Positions 9,491-17,770 of a stretch of DNA of 64,000 nt are shown here, one piece after another (within the stretch, counting starts at the first letter, position 1; each line of letters starts with the position of its first letter). Source of the stretch: Saccharomonospora sp. NB11 (GTDB lineage: Bacteria; Actinomycetota; Actinomycetes; Mycobacteriales; Pseudonocardiaceae); NCBI RefSeq assembly GCF_015910535.1, contig NZ_JACBJG010000003.1, forward strand, positions 186,001 through 250,000, in the 5' to 3' direction. A program made the position numbers and the translations under genes. The notes below the pieces were generated by a model that worked only from the letters and a program-made list of their open reading frames with translations, was not told where the DNA came from and searched no databases.

Positions 9491-10132
9491 CTACGCCATG
9501 GCGGCGAGCTGCACCGCGCGAGTGTCACGCTCCAGCTCGTCGACCAGCCGGTCACTCACCGGATGCCCGGCCGAGGCCATCCAGTTCGCGAGCATCCGGT
9601 GTCCACCCTGGGTGAGAACGGACTCCGGATGGAACTGCACGCCCTCGACCGGCAGTTCCCGGTGTCGCAGGCCCATCACGACCCCCGAGGCGGTCCGCGC
9701 GGTGACCTCGAAGCAGTCCGGGATCGTCTCCGGCAGCACCGTCAACGAGTGGTACCGCGTCGCGGTGAACGGGCTCGGCAGTCCCGCGAAAACGCCGGTG
9801 CCGTGGTGCTCCACGTCGCTGGTCTTGCCGTGCAGCAGCTCGGGGGCGCGGTCCACCGTCGCTCCCCAGGCGACACCGATGGCCTGGTGGCCGAGGCAGA
9901 CCCCGAGGAGCGGAACCGACTCGTCCGCGCAACGGCGCACGACCTCGACGCTGCGTCCGGCCCGCTCCGGCGTGCTCGGGCCGGGCGACACCAGCACCCC
10001 GTCGAAGTCGGCGACCCTGTCGACGTCGACCACATCGTTGCGCCACACCGTGCACTCGGCGCCGAGCTGGGCGAGGTACTGCACCAGGTTGTAGACGAAG
10101 CTGTCGTAGTTGTCGACGACGAGTACGCGCAT
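9491..10132 (-). CDS. trpG: Class I glutamine amidotransferase (TrpG/PabA type)
   Basis: 213 residues starting MRVLVVDNYDSFVYNL, a typical amidotransferase component of anthranilate or para-aminobenzoate synthase. The triad is visible: the nucleophile Cys in LLGVCLGHQAIG, and His and Glu in VQFHPESVLT. The ATG at 10132 was chosen because it starts at the conserved beta-strand; longer forms run into the neighbouring gene without homology. The mycobacterial counterpart (Rv0013) lies in the same place, convergent with pknB, and is usually called trpG although a role in folate synthesis (pabA) is equally plausible. No synthase subunit is next to it. Confidence 0.85.
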   Translation of the reverse strand: MRVLVVDNYDSFVYNLVQYLAQLGAECTVWRNDVVDVDRVADFDGVLVSPGPSTPERAGRSVEVVRRCADESVPLLGVCLGHQAIGVAWGATVDRAPELLHGKTSDVEHHGTGVFAGLPSPFTATRYHSLTVLPETIPDCFEVTARTASGVVMGLRHRELPVEGVQFHPESVLTQGGHRMLANWMASAGHPVSDRLVDELERDTRAVQLAAMA

Positions 10133-10157
10133 GGGGGCAAGCCTACGTCGTCGCACG

Positions 10158-10946
10158 TCAACCCTGTCCACGACGCCGGAACAGCGCGGTGGCCAGTGGC
10201 ACTGCCACCGCAGCGCCGCCCACGAGCCACGCCGCGACGACCCATCCGACGCCGTCCGACGTCGGGGTGTCCAGCAGGAGCCCTCGCAGCAGCTCCACCA
10301 ACGGCGACATCGGCTGGTGTTCAGCGAAGGGCTGGAGGAAGCCCGGGAGTGCCTCCACCGGCACGAAAGCGCTCGACAGGTACGGCAGGAACAGCACCGC
10401 GAACGAGAACGCCCCCGCTGCCTGCACACTCCTCACGAGCAGCCCCCACACCACCGACCACCAGGCCACGGTGACGACGAAGCCGACGACGACCGCGAGG
10501 GCGAGCAGCCAGTTCCCGACGTCGGCCTCGGGCCGAAACCCCAGGGCCAACGCTGCGGCGACCGCGAGGCCCGTGGTGACGACGTTGCGCAGCACCGACG
10601 CCACCACCTGACTCGCGGGCAACCCCCAGCCCGCGATCGGCAGCGTCAACAATCGCGGTGTGAGGCCCGACCTGCGGTCCTCGGTGAGGCCGACCCCGGT
10701 CGTCGCCGCCCCGTACCCGGCGCACAGCAGCATCACCGCGGGCGTGACGTAGTCGACGTAGGCCAGGCCGCTCCCGGTGTCGATGGCTCGGCCGAACACA
10801 CCGACCATGGCGCACATCAACAGAATCGGCAGCGCCACCCCGACGAGCAGGCCGTCGACCTGCCGAAACTCCCGACGCAGTGCGCGCTGGGTCAGCAACG
10901 CGAGTTCGCCGACCCTGCCGACGCGCACGATGGGCTGGCTCGTCAT
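10158..10946 (-). CDS. ABC-2 type transporter permease (DrrB-like)
   Basis: 262 residues with about six hydrophobic helices and no ATP-binding motif, typical of ABC-2 exporter permeases such as DrrB. The conserved cytoplasmic region EDRRSGLTPRLLTLPI and the FLPYLSSAFVPVEALPGFLQ loop support the family. Its ATG overlaps the stop of the ATPase gene by 4 bp, so the two are made together. The divergent TetR gene suggests drug-inducible export. The substrate cannot be read from the sequence. Confidence 0.88.
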   Translation of the reverse strand: MTSQPIVRVGRVGELALLTQRALRREFRQVDGLLVGVALPILLMCAMVGVFGRAIDTGSGLAYVDYVTPAVMLLCAGYGAATTGVGLTEDRRSGLTPRLLTLPIAGWGLPASQVVASVLRNVVTTGLAVAAALALGFRPEADVGNWLLALAVVVGFVVTVAWWSVVWGLLVRSVQAAGAFSFAVLFLPYLSSAFVPVEALPGFLQPFAEHQPMSPLVELLRGLLLDTPTSDGVGWVVAAWLVGGAAVAVPLATALFRRRGQG

Positions 10947-11872
10947 GCCGCCACCTCCTCGTCGGTCAACCGGAAGAACACGTCGTCGAGCGTGGGAGCC
11001 GACACGGACACCGAGGCCAGTGGGATTCCGGCCCGGTGAACGTCGTCGAGCACCGTGCGGAGTTGGTCCGGCCCCGACAGCGGTATCACCACCTCGCCGG
11101 TCTCGGGTCGGCGATGTGCATCGGGAGCCAGAGCCAGAATCGTCGAGACGTGATGCGGCTGCACCAGGGTGAGGTGGAGCCGTTCCGCGCCGATCCGTCG
11201 CTTGAGCCCGGCCGGCGTGTCCTCCTCGACGACGCGACCGCCGCCGAGGATGGCCACCCGGTCGGCCAGCCGGTCCGCCTCGTCGAGGTACTGCGTGGTC
11301 AGCAGGATCGTGGTCCCGGAGCGCACGAGGTCACGGACCACCTCCCACAGGTCGACGCGGCTGCGCGGGTCGAGCCCGGTGGTGGGTTCGTCGAGGAACA
11401 GGACCCGGGGTTCGGCGACCATGCTCACGGCCAGGTCGAGCCGACGTCGCATGCCGCCCGAGTACTCGCCCGCCCTGCGATCGGCGGCGTCGGTGAGCCG
11501 GAACCGTTCGAGCAGTTCGGCGGCTCGCTTCCGCGAGCGACGGCGACCCAGGTGATGCAGCCCCGCGAACAACTCCAGGTTCTCGCGTCCGGTGAGGAGT
11601 TCGTCCACGCACGACTGCTGCGCGGTCACGCCGATGCAACGGCGGACCGCGGCCGACTCCGTGCGCACGTCGTGGCCGCACACCTCGGCCGTGCCGCTGT
11701 CCGGGCTGGACAACGTGGTCAACAGGCGCACGGTGGTCGTCTTGCCGGCCCCGTTCGGGCCGAGCAACGCGAGCAGGGTGCCGGTCGGGACGGTCAGGTC
11801 CAGCCCGTTCAGCACCGGACGGCCCCCGATGGTCTTGTGGATTCCTCGTGCCTCCACGGCGGGCGGTGACAT
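10943..11872 (-). CDS. ABC transporter ATP-binding protein (DrrA-like)
   Basis: 309 residues. The Walker A motif is GPNGAGKTTTVRLL, the signature is YSGGMRRRLDLA, Walker B is RVLFLDEPTTGLD, and a switch histidine region TTQYLDEADRLADRVA follows. The C-terminal ~85 residues form the extension seen in DrrA-type daunorubicin exporters. The start ATG at 11872 has a short AGGA upstream. It is transcribed away from the TetR gene, and both promoters must lie in the 138-bp gap that holds an inverted-repeat operator. Confidence 0.93.
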   Translation of the reverse strand: MSPPAVEARGIHKTIGGRPVLNGLDLTVPTGTLLALLGPNGAGKTTTVRLLTTLSSPDSGTAEVCGHDVRTESAAVRRCIGVTAQQSCVDELLTGRENLELFAGLHHLGRRRSRKRAAELLERFRLTDAADRRAGEYSGGMRRRLDLAVSMVAEPRVLFLDEPTTGLDPRSRVDLWEVVRDLVRSGTTILLTTQYLDEADRLADRVAILGGGRVVEEDTPAGLKRRIGAERLHLTLVQPHHVSTILALAPDAHRRPETGEVVIPLSGPDQLRTVLDDVHRAGIPLASVSVSAPTLDDVFFRLTDEEVAA

Positions 11873-11895
11873 GGCGATCCTCTCGGATGAACAGC

Positions 11896-11934
11896 GTATG
11901 GTTTACAGTTTAAGACTTACACTGTTTACCGTAC
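11896..11934. promoter_or_regulatory. Candidate TetR operator between exporter and regulator
   Basis: Imperfect inverted repeat of 14-nt arms, GTATGGTTTACAGT at 11896-11909 and ACTGTTTACCGTAC at 11921-11934, with an 11-nt AT-rich spacer. Eleven positions pair exactly and one is a G-T pair. It lies 24 bp upstream of the ATPase start and 77 bp upstream of the TetR start, in a local AT-rich stretch that stands out from the GC-rich surroundings, as a shared operator/promoter would. Confidence 0.65.
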
Positions 11935-12010
11935 GCAGTTTCGTGGACCACGGTCAAGGCGCCGCCCACGCCGCATAAGGTGAGGGCGGACAGATCAGCG
12001 GAGGAGGCCC

Positions 12011-12772
12011 ATGGCGGACAGCGAACGTCCCGAGCTGCCTGCGGTCCTGGCCCGCATGTGGGGGCGGGAACCCACGCCACGACGTGGCCCGCGGCCGAGT
12101 CTCGACCTCGACCGCATCACCCGGGCCGCGATCGAGATCGCCGACGCCGACGGGCTGCCAGCCGTGTCGATGAACACGGTCGCCTCGAAACTCGGCGTCG
12201 CCCCGATGTCGCTCTACCGCTACGTCGGGAGCAAGGACGAACTCCTGCTCGCGCTGCTCGACGCCGCCTCCGGCGAACCTCCACCCCTCGACGGGGCGTC
12301 TCGGCGGGAGTACCTCGCGCGCTGGACCAAGGCGAACACCGATGTGTTCGTTGCCCGCCCGTGGCTGCTGTCCATCGCCCGCAGTGGCCCACCGCTGGGG
12401 CCGCGCGGGCTGCTCTGGCTCGAACACCTGCTCGGCGCGTTGGACGACACGCCGCTCGACGACAACGAGAAGATTCTCATCGGCACCACGCTCAACGGCT
12501 ACGCCCTCACCCAGGCGTCGCTGATCACCGCACTGGAGCAGTCGCCGACGACCACCAATCCGTCCAGTGCGGCCGCGTACGGGGAGTTGGTGGCCGAGCT
12601 CGTGGACGAGCAGACCTACCCGCGCCTCGCGCGCCTGTCCCGCGACCGCGTGTTCGCCGGTGGCGACGGGCCCTGGGTCGACGAGGCCGACTTCTGGTCG
12701 GGCCTCGACCTACTGCTCGACGGGGTGGAGGCGTTGATCGCGCGTCGCCGAGGTGAAGACACGCGTCGCTGA
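12011..12772 (+). CDS. TetR-family transcriptional regulator
   Basis: 253 residues. The DNA-binding domain (about residues 30-85) reads ITRAAIEIADADGLPAVSMN followed by TVASKLGVAPMSLYRYVGSK, a standard TetR helix-turn-helix. The C-terminal ligand domain has the TetR_C type found in tetracycline-type repressors and exporter regulators. The start has a strong GGAGGAGG at 12000-12007. Divergent placement next to the DrrAB-like genes and the inverted repeat between them indicate that it represses the exporter and probably itself. The ligand is unknown. Confidence 0.92.
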   Translation: MADSERPELPAVLARMWGREPTPRRGPRPSLDLDRITRAAIEIADADGLPAVSMNTVASKLGVAPMSLYRYVGSKDELLLALLDAASGEPPPLDGASRREYLARWTKANTDVFVARPWLLSIARSGPPLGPRGLLWLEHLLGALDDTPLDDNEKILIGTTLNGYALTQASLITALEQSPTTTNPSSAAAYGELVAELVDEQTYPRLARLSRDRVFAGGDGPWVDEADFWSGLDLLLDGVEALIARRRGEDTRR

Positions 12773-12821
12773 ACCGCGGACACGCGTGCGCAGGGCGCGG
12801 ACACGCCGGTCGGGCCTCCGG

Positions 12822-12980
12822 TCATTCCTCCACGGCGACGTCGTTGAAGGGCAGCAGCGGCTCCGCCCACGGGAACACGACGAACATCAGCAGCGCCACC
12901 ACTCCGAGCACGAGGCCGGTGGCGATGCCGATCCGCACGACGAGCGGCCCGGGCAGGTGCCGCCAGATCCACCCGTACAT
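12822..12980 (-). CDS. Small membrane protein coupled to sortase
   Basis: 52 residues, MYGWIWRHLPGP... with one hydrophobic helix (about residues 15-38) and an acidic C-terminus. The ATG shares its A with the TGA of the sortase gene (TGATG), so translation is coupled. Similar small membrane proteins follow class E sortases in related actinobacteria, as far as memory goes. No function is known. A longer upstream form would overlap the sortase and is not supported. Confidence 0.75.
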   Translation of the reverse strand: MYGWIWRHLPGPLVVRIGIATGLVLGVVALLMFVVFPWAEPLLPFNDVAVEE

Positions 12981-14449
12981 CAGGCCTCCCCGATCTCCTT
13001 CAGCAGCTTCTCGTAGGTCGCGCCAGCCTGCTTCTCGTAGACGTTCGTCAACACCCCGTGAATGATCATGCGCTCGCGGTCGGAGAACCGGGGATGACAC
13101 GTGGTGAGGGTCAGCAGCTCCACCAGGTTCGCCTCCATCACCGGAGCGTCGGGCCGGTACGGCACGGGCGCCACGGCGTCACCCCGCGTGGGCAGGACGA
13201 TCCGGCGGCCCACCGTCTCCTCGTACGCCGGGTCGATCTCCGTGAGCGGACGAACGCCTTCGCAACGCGGGTCCGCGCCCTTGCCCTCGGTCCAGCCCTC
13301 GATCTCCTCGCTCATCGGCAGCACCCGATAGACGAAGAACATGTCGAGCGTCTCGACCACCACGGCGTCGCACGACCCGAGCAGGTCCAGGTCGTTGAAC
13401 GGCGCGCCCTTGCCGACGCGGTGACCGGCGACGGCGAAGTTGCCGGGCTCGCCGGGCATGGCCGACTTCTTGTAGTGGCCCGGGCCGATCTCCAACGTCG
13501 CGGCGTCCACACCCTGTTGGATCGTGAAGTTCCAGTCGACCCCGAAGGCAGGGACGTAGAGGCGCGCAAACGCTTGCCCGTCCATGGGCTCGGCATGCAT
13601 CTGCCGTTCCTGCGACCACCGTTGGTCCAGGTCGGCACTGGCCTCGCGCTGGAGTTCCTCGGACATCAGGTTGGTGACCCACAGCTCGTAGACGACGAAC
13701 AGCAGCATCACCAGTCCGAGCGTGATGAGCACCTCGCCGAACGCCCGTACGGCGGCACGCCCCTTGCCGCCGCCACGCTTGGCTGCCTTGGGCGAGTCGT
13801 CCGACGGTGGCTCGTCCGGAGAGTCGGAGGAGTCCTCGATCTCCTCCACCTCGGCCTCGTCGAGGGGGGTTTCGTCGAGGTGGGTCTCCTCCGGCTCGGC
13901 GGGAGGCTCGGACGATCGGGGCGGTCGCTGCCGAAGCGGGCCGTCGGCCGGGAGCAGCACGGGCCGGGTCGGCGCGTCCTCCATCGCGTCCGTCGGTGGT
14001 GCGGGGCGGGCCCGGCGTCGGGGAGCCACGGGTCCGCCCGCTCGCGGTGGGCCGCCCGGCCGAGCCGCCGGTCCACGCGCGGGCGGAGCGGCGGGCCCCG
14101 GCGGCATGTCGGGGGGAGTTCCCGGCCGAGGGCGCTGCGGCACGTGACGAGGTCGCTGCGCACCGCGGGGATCGTGACCCGGACCGGCCACGCGGGGCGG
14201 CTGGGCCGATCGGGGAGGTTGAGGACGCCGAGGACGCCGCGGGGGCTCGGGAGGAAGGGCTCCCCGGGCAGGTTGCTCACCGGGCCGGGGCGGCTGCTGA
14301 CGTGCACGTTCGTGCGGGCGTGGCCGCCGTGGAGGTGGCTCCCCGCCGTCGGGCCTGCCGCGCATGGCTCCGTCACCCGGAGTCTCGGGCAGCCGACCGC
14401 GCGAGGGCGCGGTGTACTTCCGTGTCTCCGGGTCCTCGTACCTCGACAA
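12980..14449 (-). CDS. Class E sortase with long disordered N-terminus
   Basis: 489 residues. The first ~235 are Pro/Arg-rich and then acidic, so presumably disordered and cytoplasmic. One membrane helix (about 243-262) is followed by an extracellular sortase domain. Catalytic residues are visible: His in VAGHRVGKGAPF, Cys in LTLTTCHPRFS, and the Arg in SDRERMIIHG. Class E sortases attach proteins with LAxTG-type signals to the wall; no substrate gene is adjacent. It is divergent from crgA and overlaps the small membrane protein that follows. Confidence 0.93.
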   Translation of the reverse strand: MSRYEDPETRKYTAPSRGRLPETPGDGAMRGRPDGGEPPPRRPRPHERARQQPPRPGEQPARGALPPEPPRRPRRPQPPRSAQPPRVAGPGHDPRGAQRPRHVPQRPRPGTPPDMPPGPAAPPARGPAARPGGPPRAGGPVAPRRRARPAPPTDAMEDAPTRPVLLPADGPLRQRPPRSSEPPAEPEETHLDETPLDEAEVEEIEDSSDSPDEPPSDDSPKAAKRGGGKGRAAVRAFGEVLITLGLVMLLFVVYELWVTNLMSEELQREASADLDQRWSQERQMHAEPMDGQAFARLYVPAFGVDWNFTIQQGVDAATLEIGPGHYKKSAMPGEPGNFAVAGHRVGKGAPFNDLDLLGSCDAVVVETLDMFFVYRVLPMSEEIEGWTEGKGADPRCEGVRPLTEIDPAYEETVGRRIVLPTRGDAVAPVPYRPDAPVMEANLVELLTLTTCHPRFSDRERMIIHGVLTNVYEKQAGATYEKLLKEIGEA

Positions 14450-14605
14450 GCGAGCTCCTCTCGAGCGGGCGACACGCGGTCATCACGATCTGCTGACCAG
14501 CGCTCGCTCCCCGGTTCTGGCGCCTGCCCGATTACGTTAACGTGTGGGGAAGGTGGCAGTTGCGCACTGCCGATCATTCTGCCGAAAGAGCACGCGAGGA
14601 CTCCG

Positions 14606-14872
14606 ATGCCCAAGTCCAAGGTCCGCAAGAAGACGGCGTACACGCCGCCGGCCGATCGCCGCACGCCGGTCAAGGTGCGCGCGGCGGGCCCGTCGCATCC
14701 GGTCTACAAGGCCGTGATGTTCGGTCTCATGCTCCTCGGTCTTGCCTGGCTCGTCGTCAACTACCTGGCCGGCCACAAGATCGACTTCATGACCGAACTC
14801 GGTGACTGGAACTTCGCGATCGGCTTCGCCCTCATGATCACCGGCCTGCTCATGACCATGAGATGGCGTTGA
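14606..14872 (+). CDS. crgA: CrgA, divisome regulator
   Basis: 88 residues starting MPKSKVRKKTAYTPPADRR, the conserved N-terminus of CrgA. Two membrane helices (about 34-54 and 66-85) and the short KIDFMTELGDWNFAIGF link match the family. CrgA interacts with FtsZ, FtsQ, FtsI and PBPs to coordinate septation in streptomycetes and mycobacteria. The ATG at 14606 has GAGGA upstream (near 14596). It is divergent from the sortase gene; the 155-bp gap includes a perfect palindrome ACGTTAACGT (14534-14543). Confidence 0.95.
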   Translation: MPKSKVRKKTAYTPPADRRTPVKVRAAGPSHPVYKAVMFGLMLLGLAWLVVNYLAGHKIDFMTELGDWNFAIGFALMITGLLMTMRWR

Positions 14873-14905
14873 GCGCGTAGCCGAAGCAGCATCACTCATC
14901 CCCAC

Positions 14906-14926
14906 TGTGGACAACCCTGTGGACAA
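14906..14926 (+). promoter_or_regulatory. Pair of DnaA boxes over the start of the PH-like gene
   Basis: Two exact copies of TGTGGACAA (reverse complement TTGTCCACA) at 14906-14914 and 14918-14926, same orientation, 12 bp apart centre to centre. The GTG start codon at 14907 lies inside the first box and the boxes encode VDN-P-VDN. Binding of DnaA here could affect expression of this gene. Confidence 0.6.
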
Positions 14927-15350
14927 CCCGACCCGCGCCTGGGCTCCCCGGCCCGGCCTCGTCGGGGTCGGCTGGGTTCTCACGGTGATCTCGGCCTGCG
15001 CACTCACCGGTATCGTGCTCTCCGGCGACCGGCCCGGGAGCCTGCTGCTCGGCGTGATCACCATCGCGTTCGCCGCGCTGTCCCTGCACGGCACCGTGGT
15101 CCGTCCGAGGCTCGCCGCCGACCCGTCCGGCATCCGGCTCCGCACTCTCGGCGGCACCCGGGTGCTGCGGTGGTCCGAGGTCGTCGTCCGTCTCGCCACG
15201 ACCAAGCGCTACGGGCGCGACGCCTGGACCGTCGAGATCGAGAGCGGTGACCGACTCACCGTGCTGGGCTGGGTCGAACTCGGAGCCGACCCGCACGACG
15301 TCCACGACGAGCTCGTCCGACTACGTCAGACCCCGCACAGCACCGGGTAG
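14907..15350 (+). CDS. PH-like domain membrane protein
   Basis: 147 residues. Two hydrophobic helices near the N-terminus (about 19-37 and 42-62) are followed by a beta-rich domain (DPSGIRLRTLGGTRVLRWSE to VEIESGDRLTVLGWVEL) that resembles the PH-like domains of actinobacterial small membrane proteins. Function is unknown. The GTG start at 14907 lies within a DnaA box; a second GTG in frame at 14919 is also possible. It follows crgA by 34 bp in the same direction and its last 25 bp overlap the convergent rhomboid gene. Confidence 0.8.
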   Translation: MDNPVDNPTRAWAPRPGLVGVGWVLTVISACALTGIVLSGDRPGSLLLGVITIAFAALSLHGTVVRPRLAADPSGIRLRTLGGTRVLRWSEVVVRLATTKRYGRDAWTVEIESGDRLTVLGWVELGADPHDVHDELVRLRQTPHSTG

Positions 15351-16279
15351 GACAGGCACAACTGGTCGGCGAGCTGGGTGTCGCGGTAGACGACCAGGCC
15401 GATCAGAGCGACGGTCACGATCGCCAGCGCCCCCGCCTGGTACGCCGCGCGGTTCTTCTCCGGCGCGTACACCATCGCCACCATCACGACAGCACCCGCG
15501 ACCAGACCGCCGAGGTGCCCCAGCAGCGAGATGTTCGGGATCGAAACGCTCAGGATCACGTTCAGCACGATGATCCCGATGGCCGTGGTGGGGTTCAGGC
15601 GCAGCCGCAGCACCGCCACCAGGATGGCGCCCATCAAGCCGTAGATCGCGCCCGACGCGCCCGCCGTGCCGGTGTCCTCCGCGCCGAAAGCGAACACCAC
15701 CACCCCGCCGGCGAACAGGGACAGCACATACAGCGCCACGAACCGCACGCGCCCGAGCAGCATTTCCAGATCTCGCCCGAGCACCCACAACGCCAGCATG
15801 TTCATGGCGAGATGGATCAGGCCGTAGTGCAGGAAACCCGAGGTGAGCAGCCGCCACCACTCGTCGAAGACGACGACGGCCTCGGGCCACAACACACCGT
15901 CCGCGAACGCCGGCGAGTTGTGGTTGTTCATGACGTCGCTCGCCTGGAACGCCGTGAGTGCGTACACCACGACGTTCACCGCGATCAACAGGGGAACGAC
16001 GACGAGCCGTTGCGGCACCCGCGCCCCCGCCACCGTACGGGCGCCGTAACCGGCCTTGCGGTAGGCCGCCGCCTGGGCGCGGTGCTGTTGCTGCGCCGTG
16101 GACACGCAGTCGATGCACTGATAGCCCACGGACGCCTCGCGGAGACAGTCCGGGCAGGCGGGGCGCTCGCAGCGGACGCAGCGCAGGCCGGTCTGCCTCG
16201 CCGGGTGCCACCAACAACCGGGCAGAGCCTCTTGTTGCGGTGGCTGCCCGTACGGCGGAGGGGTGGGGGGCTCGGTCAC
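15326..16279 (-). CDS. Rhomboid-family intramembrane serine protease with zinc-binding head
   Basis: 317 residues from the GTG at 16279; a GTG at 16321 would add 14. The N-terminus has a cysteine/histidine cluster (CWWHPARQTGLRCVRCERPA then CPDC and CIDC) like a B-box or zinc ribbon. Six or seven membrane helices follow. The catalytic serine lies in GASGAIYGLMG and the histidine in LLGHLGGLVAG; the oxyanion asparagine region is HLAMNMLALW. It cleaves membrane proteins within the bilayer; substrates are unknown. The 3' end overlaps the convergent PH-like gene by 25 bp. Confidence 0.92.
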   Translation of the reverse strand: MTEPPTPPPYGQPPQQEALPGCWWHPARQTGLRCVRCERPACPDCLREASVGYQCIDCVSTAQQQHRAQAAAYRKAGYGARTVAGARVPQRLVVVPLLIAVNVVVYALTAFQASDVMNNHNSPAFADGVLWPEAVVVFDEWWRLLTSGFLHYGLIHLAMNMLALWVLGRDLEMLLGRVRFVALYVLSLFAGGVVVFAFGAEDTGTAGASGAIYGLMGAILVAVLRLRLNPTTAIGIIVLNVILSVSIPNISLLGHLGGLVAGAVVMVAMVYAPEKNRAAYQAGALAIVTVALIGLVVYRDTQLADQLCLSYPVLCGV

Positions 16280-16399
16280 AGTGCTGTCGACACTCCTGTG
16301 TTCACGGCCTGATCCGTCCACGAGGTGAATCGCTCACCACGCGCCCCGGCCGACACACGCGCGTGGCCCACCACCAACCTACCTGGTCCTCGGGATCGT

Positions 16400-16957
16400 T
16401 CAGGCGCGCTCGACGGTGACGCGCTCGATCACGACGTCCTCGAGCGGCTTGTCGGCCGGGCCGGTCGCGGTGCGGGCGATGGCGTCCACGACGTTGCGGG
16501 AGTCCTGGTCGGCCACCTCGCCGAAGATGGTGTGCTTGAAGTTCAGGTGCGGCGTCGGGGCCACGGTGATGAAGAACTGCGAGCCGTTCGTGCCCGGGCC
16601 GGCGTTCGCCATCGCCAGCAGGTACGGCCGGTTGAACTGCAGCTCGGGGTGGAACTCGTCGCCGAACTTGTAGCCGGGGCCACCACGACCGGTACCCGTC
16701 GGGTCACCACCCTGGATCATGAAGCCGTCGATCACCCGGTGGAAGATGCAGCCGTCGTAGAACGGACCGGACCTCTCACCCTTGGCGTTCGGCTGGGTGT
16801 ACTCCTTCGTGCCCTCGGCCAGACCGGTGAAGTTCGCCACCGTCTTGGGCGCGTGGTCCCCGAAGAGCACCAGGCGGATGTCGCCGCGGTTCGTGTGCAG
16901 AGTGGCCTTGATGGTCCCGCCACTGGGGGTTGCGTTGCTGTCAGTCACGCGATTCAT
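16400..16957 (-). CDS. ppiA: PpiA, cyclophilin-type peptidyl-prolyl isomerase
   Basis: 185 residues covering one cyclophilin domain. Motifs include [31 protein letters not shown], the active-site [15 protein letters not shown] and HTIFGEV. No signal peptide is seen, so it should act in the cytoplasm. The ATG at 16957 was used; a GTG three codons later gives an N-terminus closer to mycobacterial PpiA. In mycobacteria ppiA also lies beside crgA and cwsA, as it does here. Confidence 0.95.
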   Translation of the reverse strand: MNRVTDSNATPSGGTIKATLHTNRGDIRLVLFGDHAPKTVANFTGLAEGTKEYTQPNAKGERSGPFYDGCIFHRVIDGFMIQGGDPTGTGRGGPGYKFGDEFHPELQFNRPYLLAMANAGPGTNGSQFFITVAPTPHLNFKHTIFGEVADQDSRNVVDAIARTATGPADKPLEDVVIERVTVERA

Positions 16958-17048
16958 CGTGCCATCCACGGCGAGATCGGGAGGAAAGGGGCAGGATGAG
17001 CTGCAGGCGCACGAGCCACGCAGACCACAGAATGACGAGGTGAGGCCG

Positions 17049-17690
17049 ATGGGTTCGAAGGGGCTGACCACCCAGACGGTGGGCGACGCCACCAAGAACG
17101 GCGCGCGCGCCCTGCGTGACCGCGCCGTCGAGGCCGGCAAGGTGAGCGCCGAGGTGGCCGCGCAGGCGGCACAGGTCGCGGAACAGCGATTGAGCGAGAG
17201 CACCGAGATCGCCCGCAAGGAACTCGCCCGCAGGGCGGCCCAGACCCGCAAGGAGGCCGTCCGCAACGCGAAGGAAGCACGCACCGTCGCCGAGTTGCGG
17301 ACGAAGGAACTGCGCAAGCCCGGCCGCAAGGCCAAGAAGGCCGCGTTGAAGGCCGCGAAGGCGGCGGGACAGTCGCGACGCAGGGCCAAGCGCGACTTCC
17401 GCGCTGCGAAGAAGGAGTTCAAGGCCGCGATGGCGGAGGCGAAGGCGGTGTCCAAGCGGGGCGTCGCGAAGCGCGGTCGGCGGCGGTGGCCGTGGCTGCT
17501 GGGCCTCGCCGCGCTCGCGGGGGCGGCCGCCTACGCCAAGTCGCGTCAGGACGAACCGGCGATCGCGCCGGTACCGCCGCGCAGCACCGACGCTCCCTCG
17601 ACCACGACGTCCTCCGGGCAGGCGACGAACCCGGCGCCGGGACAGCAGTCGACACCGACCACACAGGGGAGCAAGTCCGCCGAGAGTTGA
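17049..17690 (+). CDS. Lys/Ala/Arg-rich coiled-coil membrane protein (candidate CwsA)
   Basis: 213 residues. The first ~140 are a highly charged Ala/Lys/Arg-rich region predicted to be helical, with runs such as [21 protein letters not shown] basic RGRRRWPW leads into one membrane helix (about 150-166), followed by a Pro/Ser/Thr-rich tail outside. Mycobacterial CwsA, which works with Wag31 and CrgA in polar growth, has the same order of parts and the same position next to ppiA, but there is little residue identity by eye. The ATG at 17049 follows GAGGTGAGG. It is divergent from ppiA. Confidence 0.6.
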   Translation: MGSKGLTTQTVGDATKNGARALRDRAVEAGKVSAEVAAQAAQVAEQRLSESTEIARKELARRAAQTRKEAVRNAKEARTVAELRTKELRKPGRKAKKAALKAAKAAGQSRRRAKRDFRAAKKEFKAAMAEAKAVSKRGVAKRGRRRWPWLLGLAALAGAAAYAKSRQDEPAIAPVPPRSTDAPSTTTSSGQATNPAPGQQSTPTTQGSKSAES

Positions 17691-17719
17691 CGCGACGGCT
17701 CGTGCGACCGTCCACATGG

Positions 17720-17759
17720 GAAGACCCCCGGGACCTCGATCGGGTCACCGGGGGTCTTC
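17720..17759. terminator. Bidirectional terminator hairpin
   Basis: Perfect 12-bp stem GAAGACCCCCGG (17720-17731) / CCGGGGGTCTTC (17748-17759) with a 16-nt loop, between two convergent genes that end at 17690 and 17771. Confidence 0.85.
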
Positions 17760-17770
17760 TCGTGTCACGC

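Noticed and set aside
11873-12010. Mobile-element insertion at the exporter/TetR block
   Set aside because: No transposase, terminal inverted repeat or target duplication was found around 10.1-12.8 kb.
13058-14605. Long upstream extension of the crgA frame
   Set aside because: It is antisense to the sortase gene. CrgA starts at MPKSKVRKK with a ribosome site, as in the family.
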